64,000 bases of DNA, from the NCBI GenBank assembly GCA_007844125.1, contig CM017565.1, forward strand, positions 12,638,618 to 12,702,617. The letters run 5' to 3'. The stretch is from Sinonovacula constricta. Lineage: Eukaryota > Mollusca > Bivalvia > Cardiida > Solecurtidae. The notes beneath the pieces were generated by a model. It was given only the letters and a program-made list of their open reading frames with translations. It was not told the origin of the DNA and did not search any database. Positions 36,998-48,400 of the stretch are shown in pieces (position 1 is the stretch's first letter; every line of letters begins with the position of its first letter). The position numbers were made by a program, and so were the translations under genes.

Positions 36998-38417
36998 CAC
37001 TGTGCTCCACAGGAGTTAACCCAGCAATACTTGATATCAACATACATATACGATATAATTGTGCACTACTGGAGTTAACCCTGCAAAACTTGATATAAAC
37101 ATACATATACGATATAATTGTGCACTACTGGAGTTAACTCTGCAATACTTGATATTAACATACATATACGATATAATTGTGCACTCCTGGAGTTAACCCT
37201 GCAAAACTTGATATAAACATACATATACGATATAACTGTGCACCACTGGAGTTAACTCTGCAAAACTTGATATAAACATACATATACGATATAACTGTGC
37301 ACCACAGTAGTTAACCCTGCAAAACTTGATATAAACATACATATACGATATAACTGTGCACCACTGGAGTTAACTCTGCAATACTTGATATAAACATACA
37401 TATACGATATAACTGTGCACTACTGGGGTTAACCATGCAACACTTGATATTAACATACATATACGATATAACTGTGCACCACATGAATTAACCCTGCAAT
37501 ACTTGATATTAACATACATATACGATATAACTGTGCACTACTGGGGTTAACCCAGCAATACTTGATATTAACAGACATATACGATATAACTGCGCACTAC
37601 TGGGGTTTACCCAGCAATACTTGATATAAACATACATATACGATATAACTGTGCACTACTGGGGTTTACCCAGCAATACTTGATATTAACATACATATAC
37701 GATATAACTGTGCACTACTGGGGTTAACCCAGCGATACTTGATATTAACATACATATACGATATAACTGCGCACTACTGGGGTTTACCCAGCAATACTTG
37801 ATATTAACGTACATATACGATATAACTGTGCACTACCGGGGTTAACCCAGCAATACTTGATATTAACATACATATACGATATAACTGCGCACCACTGGGG
37901 TTAACCCTGCAATACTTGATATTAACATACATATACGATATAACTGTGCACTACTGGGGTTAACCCAGCAATACTTGATATTAACATACATATACGATAT
38001 AACTGCGCACTACTGGGGTTAACCCAGCAATATTTGATATTAACATACATATACGATATAATTGTGCACTACCGGGGTTAACCCAGCAATACTTGATATT
38101 AACATACATATACGATATAACTGCGCACCACTGGGGTTAACCCTGCAATACTTGATATTAACATACATATACGATATAACTGTGCACTACTGGGGTTAAC
38201 CCAGCAATACTTGATATTAACATACATATACGATATAACTGCGCACCACTGGGGTTAACCCAGCAATATTTGATATTAACATACATATACGATATAACTG
38301 CGCACCACTGAAGTTAACCCAGCAATACTTGATATTAACATACATACACGATAAAACTGCGCACCACTGGGGTTAACCCTGCAATACTTGATATTAACAT
38401 ACATACACGATATAACT
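36998..38417. repeat. 59-bp minisatellite (about 24 copies)
   Basis: The unit is ctgtgcactactggggttaa, cccagcaatacttgatatta, acatacatatacgatataa. It is divisible into 20+20+19 bp subunits that resemble the 20-bp monomer of the adjoining array. Variants alternate (gcgcaccac against gtgcactac; ataaac against attaac), and blocks of several units are duplicated. Confidence 0.93.
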
Positions 38418-39100
38418 GCATCGCTTGCGATGACCGTGTACGACTTGACAAAACCGCGCATCACTCGACAAAACCGTGTTTCTCTCGAGATTAAAGTGTA
38501 TATCTCAAGATAACCTTGTACCTCTCGATATAACTGAGCATCTTTCAAGATAAAAGTTCATATCTCGAGATAACCGTGCATCCCTTGAGATAACAGTGTA
38601 GCTCTTGTGATAACCGTGTATCACTTTATATAACTCTGTACCTCTCGAGATAACCGCGCATCTCTTCAGATAACAGTGTAGCTCTTGTGATAACCGTGTA
38701 TCACTGTATATAACTCTGTACCTCTCGAGATAACCGCGCATCTCTTCAGATAACAGTGTAGCTCTTGTGATAACCGTGTATCACTTTATATAACTCTGTA
38801 CCTCTCGAGATAACCGCGCATCCCTTCAGATAACAGTGTAGCTCTTGTGATAACCGTGTATCACTTTATATAACTCTGTACCTCTCGAGATAACCGCGCA
38901 TCTCTTCAGATAACAGTGTAGCTCTTGTGATAACCGTGTATCACTTTATATAACTCTGTACCTCTCGAGATAATTCTGCATCTCCTTAGATATTCTTGTA
39001 CCTCTCGGGATATGTGTGTAACTCCCGAGATAACTGCTCACCTCTCGAGATAACGGAGTACCTCTAAAGATAACCGTGCACCACTCATTATAAACCTACA
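38418..39100. repeat. 20-bp satellite with 80-bp higher-order repeat
   Basis: The basic 20-mer is ctctcgagataaccgtgcac-like. At 38641, 38721, 38801 and 38881 four different 20-mers recur as an 80-bp unit (cctctcgagataaccgcgca, tctcttcagataacagtgta, gctcttgtgataaccgtgta, tcactttatataactctgta). The flanks are single degenerate 20-mers. The array continues directly from the 59-bp array. Confidence 0.92.
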
Positions 39101-39106
39101 CAGTTC

Positions 39107-40060
39107 AATCAATCAATCTTTATTTCCTCCATTATTGGAGATTTGACATAATATATACAACGTGGAATAAACACATATATACAAACATGTTATTACAAAT
39201 AATGGCAATTAGATAATAAAAGTTTTATATATGAGGATGTACAACTGTCTACAAGTGTCACTAGTATGCATGCTTACAATTTTTATTTTTAAATCGTTCT
39301 ATTTGGAACATTTAGCAAACAAAATATTTGAGAGTTCATAGCACATCAATTGTTATTTCCAAGCCTTATACACATTATTGTCACGAACATAGTGCGTTAA
39401 ATTAGTGTTTCTGAATGCATATGCAGTCATGAACGAAACGGAACGATCTATGTAAGAATGCGTCATTGACTGTCTTTTCTATGAACGGTACGATAGGAGC
39501 TCCCAGTAGTCGAAGTGAAAAGTTTACATTGTCCTGGGAGATCAGTTGCGAAACAAAATCTGATCCAAAGTTCCACTAAGTATGTTGTAGAAAGGCTCTC
39601 CGTAACTGTTCTGTTGAGTCACATTCACTAATACTATGAACTAGTCGATTATTATACAGCTTAAGGCACTTTTTACACTCAGTCACTTCCTTCTGTGTGG
39701 GATCACACCACGCCTGTGAAACAGTTTTCATAATAGCTCTTGTGCAGCTGTACTTACATACAATATAAACAATGAACTGTTGCACCATGGGACACAATTT
39801 TTTAAAGTAATCAAATTCGTCTGATAGCGATATTCGTCTGTACCATTGCTGTTCATCTAGTGAATACACTAGTCTCTTGACAAGCTGCTTCCATGTGTAT
39901 TTTGTCGGCAGGCTTGTAGGATTAATAAGGACACTGTTAACAAATGAGTCCAGTCCATAATGGTGCATTATTCCGCAAATGTCGGGTATAAACCCAAGAG
40001 TAACAGAGTTCTTTTCAGAAGCGAATGACAAGTATAAAGTTGTTGATGATAATGACGATA
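39107..40060 (-). mobile_element. 5'-truncated LINE (non-LTR retrotransposon) with GATT tail
   Basis: On the minus strand the element ends with aataaagattgattgattga (polyadenylation-like signal and a short GATT repeat, plus-strand 39107-39124). This is typical of CR1/L2-type LINE 3' ends in invertebrates. Upstream lie about 450 bp of 3' UTR and a C-terminal ORF fragment at 39576-40031. The reverse-transcriptase core is absent, so the copy is 5'-truncated; the exact left junction near 40.05 kb is not clear. Confidence 0.65.
39576..40031 (-). pseudogene. LINE ORF2 C-terminal fragment
   Basis: This is an open frame of 151 codons without a convincing ATG start at its boundary. It contains LPTKYTWKQLVKRLVYSLDE, WYRRISLSDEFDYF and a cysteine-rich end (WCDPTQKEVTECKKC ... 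RLVHSISECDS). This resembles the region after the reverse-transcriptase domain in mollusc-type non-LTR elements, where a conserved W-K-x-x-V segment is followed by Cys/His residues. It is part of the truncated LINE at 39107-40060. Alternative: an unrelated orphan exon; the LINE-type 3' tail downstream makes that less likely. Confidence 0.6.
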
Positions 40061-40299
40061 AGGAAGCGAAGGAGATGGAAGATGATAATGTTGCTGTTGA
40101 TTAAATTTAGCGACCGACCAACAGTATATAAATTATCTGCAGACGGTGTCCACTTGAAGTAGATTTAGTGCTGCCTTCACTGTGCATAGCATGCCGTGAA
40201 CACCTGGCATGATACCACACCCAGTCACATTATCCTGACACCGGGCAAACCAGTCCTGGAGCTACCTTCATATTTGCTTGAGCGTTAGCAAAGAAGCTA

Positions 40300-40440
40300 T
40301 ACCACTACCATTTTTACGGCTTTGATATGTCGTAGTCCGGGTTCGAAGCCGGGGCCTCCAGTACCTGGTGCGGTAAGATGATGATGATAATGATGATGAG
40401 GATGGTGATGATGATGGGGAAGATGATGATGACTACGTGG
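40300..40440 (+). repeat. GAT microsatellite after a tRNA-like B box
   Basis: The segment ccgggttcgaagccggggcc at about 40337 looks like a B-box/T-arm remnant. It is followed by a GAT/GATGAT tract at about 40377-40436, as in a SINE tail. A degraded SINE is possible. Confidence 0.45.
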
Positions 40441-40696
40441 TTCTTTCATTCGGAATTAGTGTTGTTGGGTGTGTATTGGGGTAAGTTCTAACTGATCAGG
40501 TCCATCATCAGTATACACTCTGGATGATAGCTAGCTGATCATGATCTGCACTTGAGTAGCAAAACGGAGTGTGATTTTTATTAAAACGTTTAAGTATGTT
40601 CACAAATGAATGTGTGCTGATTGAGGAAAATCAACAAAAATATCTCTGTTTGACATCAAAGCGACCAAGTGTCGGTCGGCAGATACTTCAGTCAGT

Positions 40697-40870
40697 GGGG
40701 ATGCCCGTGACATTGTGGTAGAGTCGCCGACTCTGACTTAGCCTCCTACCAAGGGGGTTTGAGTCCCTTTCGGGTGAAAGACTTTATGTGGAAAGGTCTT
40801 CTTGCTGACCTGTGGCGCGTCAGTGGTCGGAAACCATTGTTGAGCCCACGGTGAATATACCGTTATCACT
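40697..40870 (+). mobile_element. tRNA-derived SINE
   Basis: The head ggggatgcccgtgacattgt ggtagagtc has an A-box-like segment, and ggtttgagtccc at 40756-40767 fits a B box at tRNA spacing. A body (tttcgggtgaaagactttat) follows without obvious coding content. A similar body is seen at 35530-35570, supporting a dispersed family. Confidence 0.65.
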
Positions 40871-41285
40871 ATATACATATACCGTTGGTTAATTGGCCAG
40901 AAAAGTTCAACTGCCAGAAAAGATCAACTAAATATATGCATGAAACATTTGATTGACTCAGTGTCCAATACGGCATGGAAAGCAAGCCATGGAAACTATT
41001 ATAATTTGTAAACAACACACGTCGCAGATTAGCGCGGCCATCTGGCCAGTGACACATAGTTTTTAACTTTAACTAAAAAGTAGCTTCGATGTAATTTTTA
41101 CCAACCTAATATCCCACGGCCACTATGAAGCAGAGCGATATAAGTCGTGGGTTCCGACGATGGTCGGAAACACAAGCTGCTTTCAAGACATGTACAGCTT
41201 GATAATTCCAAAATAATGTAACATATTGTTTTAGACAGCGCAGAAATACAATATATGTGTTTTATTGATTGACAGAATGATTGTT

Positions 41286-41492
41286 TTGTGTGTGTGTTGT
41301 TGTTGTTGTGTTATATTGCACCGACACAATTGGTGAAGGAAGACTGTGGACTTATGTCTGGGTAAACCACCAGCGCACCGCAGGTTACCTAGAAAACTTC
41401 CCAACATGAAGTTCTCGTCCCGATCGGGACTCGAACCCGCGCGGTAAAGGGCTGAGGAGCTAAACGTCATCTACTCTAACCGCTCTCGTTGA
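41286..41492 (-). mobile_element. tRNA-derived SINE with CAA tail
   Basis: The minus strand has A-box-like gagcggttagagta (plus 41472-41485), B box gggttcgagtcc (plus about 41427-41438) and a body of about 110 bp. It then ends in an acaacaacaac simple repeat (plus gttgttgttg at 41297-41311). Head, body and tail match a tRNA-derived SINE. The 79-codon open frame over it has no support. Confidence 0.72.
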
Positions 41493-42193
41493 AAGTCAAT
41501 ATCAATGAAACTAGCAATCAAGCGAATAAACGTGTTACCAATATACACTATGTAGCGCCTGTGGCAGTTTTGATTGGCCTGAGTTATACTGAATCCGGGT
41601 TGTAATGAATCTGTGCTGACGTGGCGTTTTGATACTACATGGTTTAACTTTACAAACACTTCTCACTCAATTAAATGTTCAGTATAAAGTTAAGTTGGTC
41701 TACTATTTCGTTTTCATTCATTCAGTCACTCAATGACCTTCAGCCAACACAAACTGTGAAGGTTGCTTACAACGAAGTGGCAAAACAAGCATCGAAATAG
41801 CTGCAATATTGCTGACATTTCGAAACACCTACTGGCTTTTACTGATAATAAGACATAAATGCTCAGCAGATATTTGTCAGTGTGCTCCCTGCAGCTAAAC
41901 AGCTGCTAATTGCTCTAATTGCCTGCTGCATTATTATCCCTGTCAACCAAGTTATTCCATAAGACGCACCGGAGAGTAAATTATAACAACAAACAATATA
42001 ATCTACCTATTACATAGACACTACCCTAAAATAAAAAGGCGTTCATAGCCTCTATGCCATAGTTCTTTGACGTGTTTAACATTTGTCTGCAGTCATAGGC
42101 TTAAAATACGAATGTGTATGTTATTTTGTCATATCTCTTTGGAGGTCCACACAAACTCTTCAATATTTGTCATTAATTAATAGTCGAAACTCA
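41493..42193. other. non-coding stretch
   Basis: No gene, repeat or clear element recognised. The last bases before 42194 already contain one divergent copy of the following 35-bp unit. Confidence 0.5.
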
Positions 42194-43975
42194 TTGAAGA
42201 TGCAGTGAGTTGAACCATCCTTATACTATTGAAGATGCAGTGGGTTGAACCATCCTTATACTATTGAAGATGCAGTGGGTTGAACCATCCTTATACTATT
42301 GAAGATGCAGTGAGTTGACCCATCCTTATACTATTGAAGATGCAGTGAGTTGAACCATCCTTATACTATTGAAGATGCAGTGGGTTGAACCATCCTTATA
42401 CTATTGAAGATGCAGTGGGTTGAACCATCCTTATACTATTGAAGATGCAGTGAGTTGACCCATCCTTATACTATTGAAGATGCAGTGAGTTGAACCATCC
42501 TTATACTATTGAAGATGCAGTGAGTTGAACCATCCTTATACTATTGAAGATGCAGTGGGTTGAACCATCCTTATACTATTGAAGATGCAGTGAGTTGACC
42601 CATCCTTATACTATTGAAGATGCAGTGAGTTGAACCATCCTTATACTATTGAAGATGCAGTGGGTTGAACCATCCTTATACTATTGAAGATGCAGTGGGT
42701 TGAACCATCCTTATACTATTGAAGATGCAGTGAGTTGAACCATCCTTATACTATTGAAGATGCAGTGGGTTGAACCATCCTTATACTATTGAAGATGCAG
42801 TGGGTTGAACCATCCTTATACTATTGAAGATGCAGTGGGTTGAACCATCCTTATACTATTGAAGATGCAGTGGGTTGAACCATCCTTATACTATTGAAGA
42901 TGCAGTGGGTTGAACCATCCTTATACTATTGAAGATGCAGTGGGTTGAACCATCCTTATACTATTGAAGATGCAGTGAGTTGAACCATCCTTATACTATT
43001 GAAGATGCAGTGGGTTGAACCATCCTTATACTATTGAAGATGCAGTGAGTTGAACCATCCTTATACTATTGAAGATGCAGTGGGTTGAACCATCCTTATA
43101 CTATTGAAGATGCAGTGGGTTGAACCATCCTTATACTATTGAAGATGCAGTGGGTTGAACCATCCTTATACTATTGAAGATGCAGTGGGTTGAACCATCC
43201 TTATACTATTGAAGATGCAGTGGGTTGAACCATCCTTATACTATTGAAGATGCAGTGAGTTGAACCATCCTTATACTATTGAAGATGCAGTGAGTTGAAC
43301 CATCCTTATACTATTGAAGATGCAGTGGGTTGAACCATCCTTATACTATTGAAGATGCAGTGGGTTGAACCATCCTTATACTATTGAAGATGCAGTGGGT
43401 TGAACCATCCTTATACTATTGAAGATGCAGTGGGTTGAACCATCCTTATACTATTGAAGATGCAGTGGGTTGAACCATCCTTATACTATTGAAGATGCAG
43501 TGAGTTGAACCATCCTTATACTATTGAAGATGCAGTGGGTTGAACCATCCTTATACTATTGAAGATGCAGTGGGTTGAACCATCCTTATACTATTGAAGA
43601 TGCAGTGGGTTGAACCATCCTTATACTATTGAAGATGCAGTGGGTTGAACCATCCTTATACTATTGAAGATGCAGTGGGTTGAACCATCCTTATACTATT
43701 GAAGATGCAGTGGGTTGAACCATCCTTATACTATTGAAGATGCAGTGAGTTGAACCATCCTTATACTATTGAAGATGCAGTGGGTTGAACCATCCTTATA
43801 CTATTGAAGATGCAGTGGGTTGAACCATCCTTATACTATTGAAGATGCAGTGGGTTGAACCATCCTTATACTATTGAAGATGCAGTGGGTTGAACCATCC
43901 TTATACTATTGAAGATGCAGTGGGTTGAACCATCCTTATACTATTGAAGATACAGTGGGTTAAACCATCCTTATA
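42194..43975. repeat. 35-bp minisatellite, very uniform (about 51 copies)
   Basis: The unit is ttgaagatgcagtgggttga accatccttatacta (35 bp; rows repeat exactly every 420 bp = 12 units). Copies are nearly identical; variation is limited to gtggg/gtgag and a rarer ttgacccat form. The last unit (tacagtgggttaaacc) is diverged and the array stops sharply at about 43975. Units carrying ttgacccat lie only in the first third, suggesting later expansion of the gtggg type. Confidence 0.96.
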
Positions 43976-45340
43976 CTGACAAAATCGATATATTGCAGAT
44001 ATAATATGAAAGTGTAGAAAACTTATAGCAAATAAATCGCCACATCACATGTAATAAGGGTTTATATTAACCATAAACCTACAATATAGTGTCACATGTC
44101 TACCTATCAACCATGCATACGACAGGACTATTTTAGTACAAAGCTGCTTATTATATGGTTTACTACTTGACTGTCGTGGATGTACAACGTTATAAAATAA
44201 AGCAGACATTTTAATTAAAAAGCAAACGTTGTATACTTTGATATATACAATATACGTTGTACAGGTTTCTGTACAGGTATATATAGCGAGGCTTTGTATT
44301 GTACAGTTGCCACGTCACGTTGGAGCAGCATGTACCCTGGTGGATGATCTTACACTACCCTAATACGGTATGTACGAAATATTAAGTCACCGTCACCCAC
44401 CTGTAAGTGCGTAACCTAACCCTAGTCCCTGGTTAGCGAACGGTACATCTGTCAGAATCTGTTCCTCTGAATCTGAACCCATGGCAGCACACCAACCTGC
44501 ACGACAACTACGTCCTGCACAACACAATCACAACCGGTGAACGAGTACCACGTTAACACTAGTTTGCTGCGAGCAAGATTTATGATTATACCTATCTTAG
44601 GATAGAATTTTACATTCAACACCAAGATTTTACCAAAAAGACTGTTTAATTCATGTTTTAACACGTGTAAACACACTCGGTGTGGGTGCTACACATTCAG
44701 CAATGAAGCGTAGAATGCAAATAATGATAGTCATTAATTTTCATTGAAGCACGACATAATAACCCCATAATACCTAAACTTCTCCAATGGTTCGCACGCG
44801 CATTAGTCCTGTTGATTTACCAGCTACACCTTTCAAATTAGCAGTGCTTTAATTGGTACTTTCAAAGTCGGCATTGCCCCGGATGAATCAGTTGTTGAGT
44901 TTTCTACGTTAGTTAAGTTAATCATTCCATTGGGAATGTTGACACGATCCTGCCAGAAAGTTGGTATCCGACAAAGAATCTGGCACTTTTAATGATACCT
45001 TATATGTAAAAGGTACTGCTACACTCTACACTCTCGACCAAGTGGATAGTTTACTACATTAAGCAAGCAATTCGATAGAAATGAAAACAGCCTGTAGCTG
45101 TGTCGTCAGGTGGTCTTTCAAACCACACCTGCGTGTATTGGGATGTGGAACAACAATATAACGATGATAGCAACGTTGCTACATTTTTGTAATATTGTTG
45201 TAAACCTTGAATCTCACGCACTGTAATTTCTTCATATAATCATCATTAACTAACTGTTGGTATATGGATCTAAATGTGCTATGATGAGGGCAGATTAACA
45301 AACGAGGCTCAAAATAGACAGGTGAGCGCAGCTAGCACAA
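43976..45340. other. unique AT-rich stretch, no gene recognised
   Basis: No exon or domain is recognised on either strand. The 74-codon minus frame at 44676-44452 has no similarity or splice support. This is a place where the missing opsin N-terminal exon might lie, but I found no candidate. Confidence 0.5.
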
Positions 45341-45374
45341 CGTTTGCCGTTCGACATTGGCACGACATTCAAAG
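45341..45374 (+). repeat. left arm of inverted repeat bracketing 63-bp array
   Basis: The 34-bp segment beginning cgtttgccgttcgacattgg matches the reverse complement of 60806-60839 at 30 of 34 positions. A further partial match (tgacattcaaa) continues inside both arms at about 45405-45416 and its counterpart near 60770. Outside the arm the two flanks show no similarity, so the match has a clear outer edge. Confidence 0.75.
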
Positions 45375-45452
45375 TACGAGTCTCGTTTTTGCACGTTCGA
45401 CATTATGACATTCAAAATTACAAAAGGTGATTATTGTGCTAGCACAATATTC

Positions 45453-48400
45453 GGCACGACATTCAGCTCGACATTAACGTGTTTAAGTTTTGATGCCGTG
45501 ATGCCACAACATTCAGGGCGACATTTAGCTCGACATTTAACGTGTTCAAGTTTTGATGCCGTGATGCCACAACATCCAGGGCGACATTCAGCTCGACATT
45601 TAACGTGTTCAAGTTTTGATGCCGTGATGCCACAACATTCAGGGCGACATTCAGCTCGACATTTAATGTGTTCAAGTTTTGATGCCGTGATGCCACAAAA
45701 TCCAGGGCGACATTCAGCTCGACATTTAACGTGTTTAAATTTTGATGCCGTGATGCCACAACATTCAGGGCGACATTCAGCGCGACATTTAACGTGTTTA
45801 AGTTTTGATGCCGTGATGCCACAACATCCAGGGCGACATTCAGCTCGACATTTAACGTGTTTAAGTTTTGATGCCGTGATGCCACAACATTCAGGGCGAC
45901 ATTCAGCTCGACATTTAACGTGTCCAAGTTTTGATGCCGTGATGCCACAACATTCAGGGCGACATTCAGCTCGACATTTAACGTGTTCAAGTTTTGATGC
46001 CGTGATGCCACAACATTCATGTCGACATTCAGGTCGACATTTAACGTGTTTAAGTTTTGATGCCGTGATGCCACAACATTCAGGGCGACATTCAGCTCGA
46101 CATTAAACGTGTTCAAGTTTTGATGCCGTGATGCCACAACATCCAGGGCGACATTCAGCTCGACATTTAACGTGTTTAAGTTTTGATGCCGTGATGCCAC
46201 AACATCCAGGGCGACATTCAGCTCGACATTTAACGTGTTTAAGTTTTGATGCCGTGATGCAACAACATTCAGGGCGACATTCAGCTCGACATTTAACGTG
46301 TTTAAGTTTTGATGCCGTGATGCCACAACATTCAGGGCGACATTCAGCTCGACATTTAACGTGTTTAGGTTTTGATGCCGTGATGCCACAACATTCAGGG
46401 CGACATTCAGCTCGACATTTAACGTGTTTAAGTTTTGATGCCGTGATGCAACAACATTCAGGGCGACATTCAGCTCGACATTTAACGTGTTTAAGTTTTG
46501 ATGCCGTGATGCAACAACATTCAGGGCGACATTCAACTCGACATTTAACGTGTTTAGGTTTTGATGCCGTGATGCCACAACATTCAGGGCGACATTCAGC
46601 TCGACATTTAACGTGTTTAAGTTTTGATGCCGTGATGCCACAACATCCAGGGCGACATTCAGCTCGACATTTAACGTCTTTAAGTTTTGATGCCGTGATG
46701 CCACAACATTTAGGGCGACATTCAGCTTGACATTTAATGTCTTCAAATTTTGATGCCGTGATGCCACAACATCCAGGGCGACATTCAGCTCGACATTTAA
46801 CGTGTTTAAGTTTTGATGCCGTGATGCCACAACATCCAGGGCAACATTCAGCTCGACATTTAACGTGTTTAAGTTTTGATGCCGTGATGCCACAACATTC
46901 AGGGCGACATTCAGCTCGACATTTAACGTGTTCAAGTTTTGATGCCGTGATGCCACAACATTCAGGGCGACATTCAGCTCGACATTTAACGTGTTTAAGT
47001 TTTGATGCCGTGATGCCACAACATTCAGGGCGACATTCAGCTCGACATTTAACGTGTTCAAGTTTTGATGCCGTGATGCCACAACATTCAGGGCGACATT
47101 CAGCTCGACATTTAACGTGTTTAAGTTTTGATGCCGTGATGCCACAACATTCAGGGCGACATTCAGCTCGACATTTAACGTGTTTAAGTTTTGATGCCGT
47201 GATGCCACAACATTCAGGGCGACATTCAGCTCGACATTTAACGTGTTTAAGTTTTGATGCCGTGATGCCACAACATTCAGGGCGACATTCAGCTTGACAT
47301 TTAACGTGTTTAAGTTTTGATGCCGTGATGCCACAACATTCAGGGCGACATTCAGCTTGACATTTAACGTGTTCAAGTTTTGATGCCGTGATGCCACAAC
47401 ATTCAGGGCGACATTCAGCTTGACATTTAACGTGTTTAAGTTTTGATGCCGTGATGCCACAACATCCAGGGCGACATTCAGCTCGACATTTAACGTGTTT
47501 AAGTTTTGATGCCGTGATGCCACAACATTTAGGGCGACATTCAGCTTGACATTTAATGTCTTCAAATTTTGATGCCGTGATGCCACAACATCCAGGGCGA
47601 CATTCAGCTCGACATTTAACGTGTTTAAGTTTTGATGCCGTGATGCCACAACATCCAGGGCAACATTCAGCTCGACATTTAACGTGTTTAAGTTTTGATG
47701 CCGTGATGCCACAACATTCAGGGCGACATTCAGCTCGACATTTAACGTGTTCAAGTTTTGATGCCGTGATGCCACAACATTCAGGGCGACATTCAGCTCG
47801 ACATTTAACGTGTTTAAGTTTTGATGCCGTGATGCCACAACATTCAGGGCGACATTCAGCTCGACATTTAACGTGTTCAAGTTTTGATGCCGTGATGCCA
47901 CAACATTCAGGGCGACATTCAGCTCGACATTTAACGTGTTTAAGTTTTGATGCCGTGATGCCACAACATTCAGGGCGACATTCAGCTCGACATTTAACGT
48001 GTTTAAGTTTTGATGCCGTGATGCCACAACATTCAGGGCGACATTCAGCTCGACATTTAACGTGTTTAAGTTTTGATGCCGTGATGCCACAACATTCAGG
48101 GCGACATTCAGCTTGACATTTAACGTGTTTAAGTTTTGATGCCGTGATGCCACAACATTCAGGGCGACATTCAGCTTGACATTTAACGTGTTCAAGTTTT
48201 GATGCCGTGATGCCACAACATTCAGGGCGACATTCAGCTTGACATTTAACGTGTTTAAGTTTTGATGCCGTGATGCCACAACATCCAGGGCGACATTCAG
48301 CTCGACATTTAACGTGTTTAAGTTTTGATGCCGTGATGCCACAACATCCAGGGCGACATTCAGCTCGACATTTAACGTGTTTAAGTTTTGATGCCGTGAT

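Noticed and set aside
44452..44676. Minus-strand frame considered as the missing opsin N-terminal exon
   Set aside because: No TM1-like hydrophobic end with a phase-1 donor and no suitable start context.
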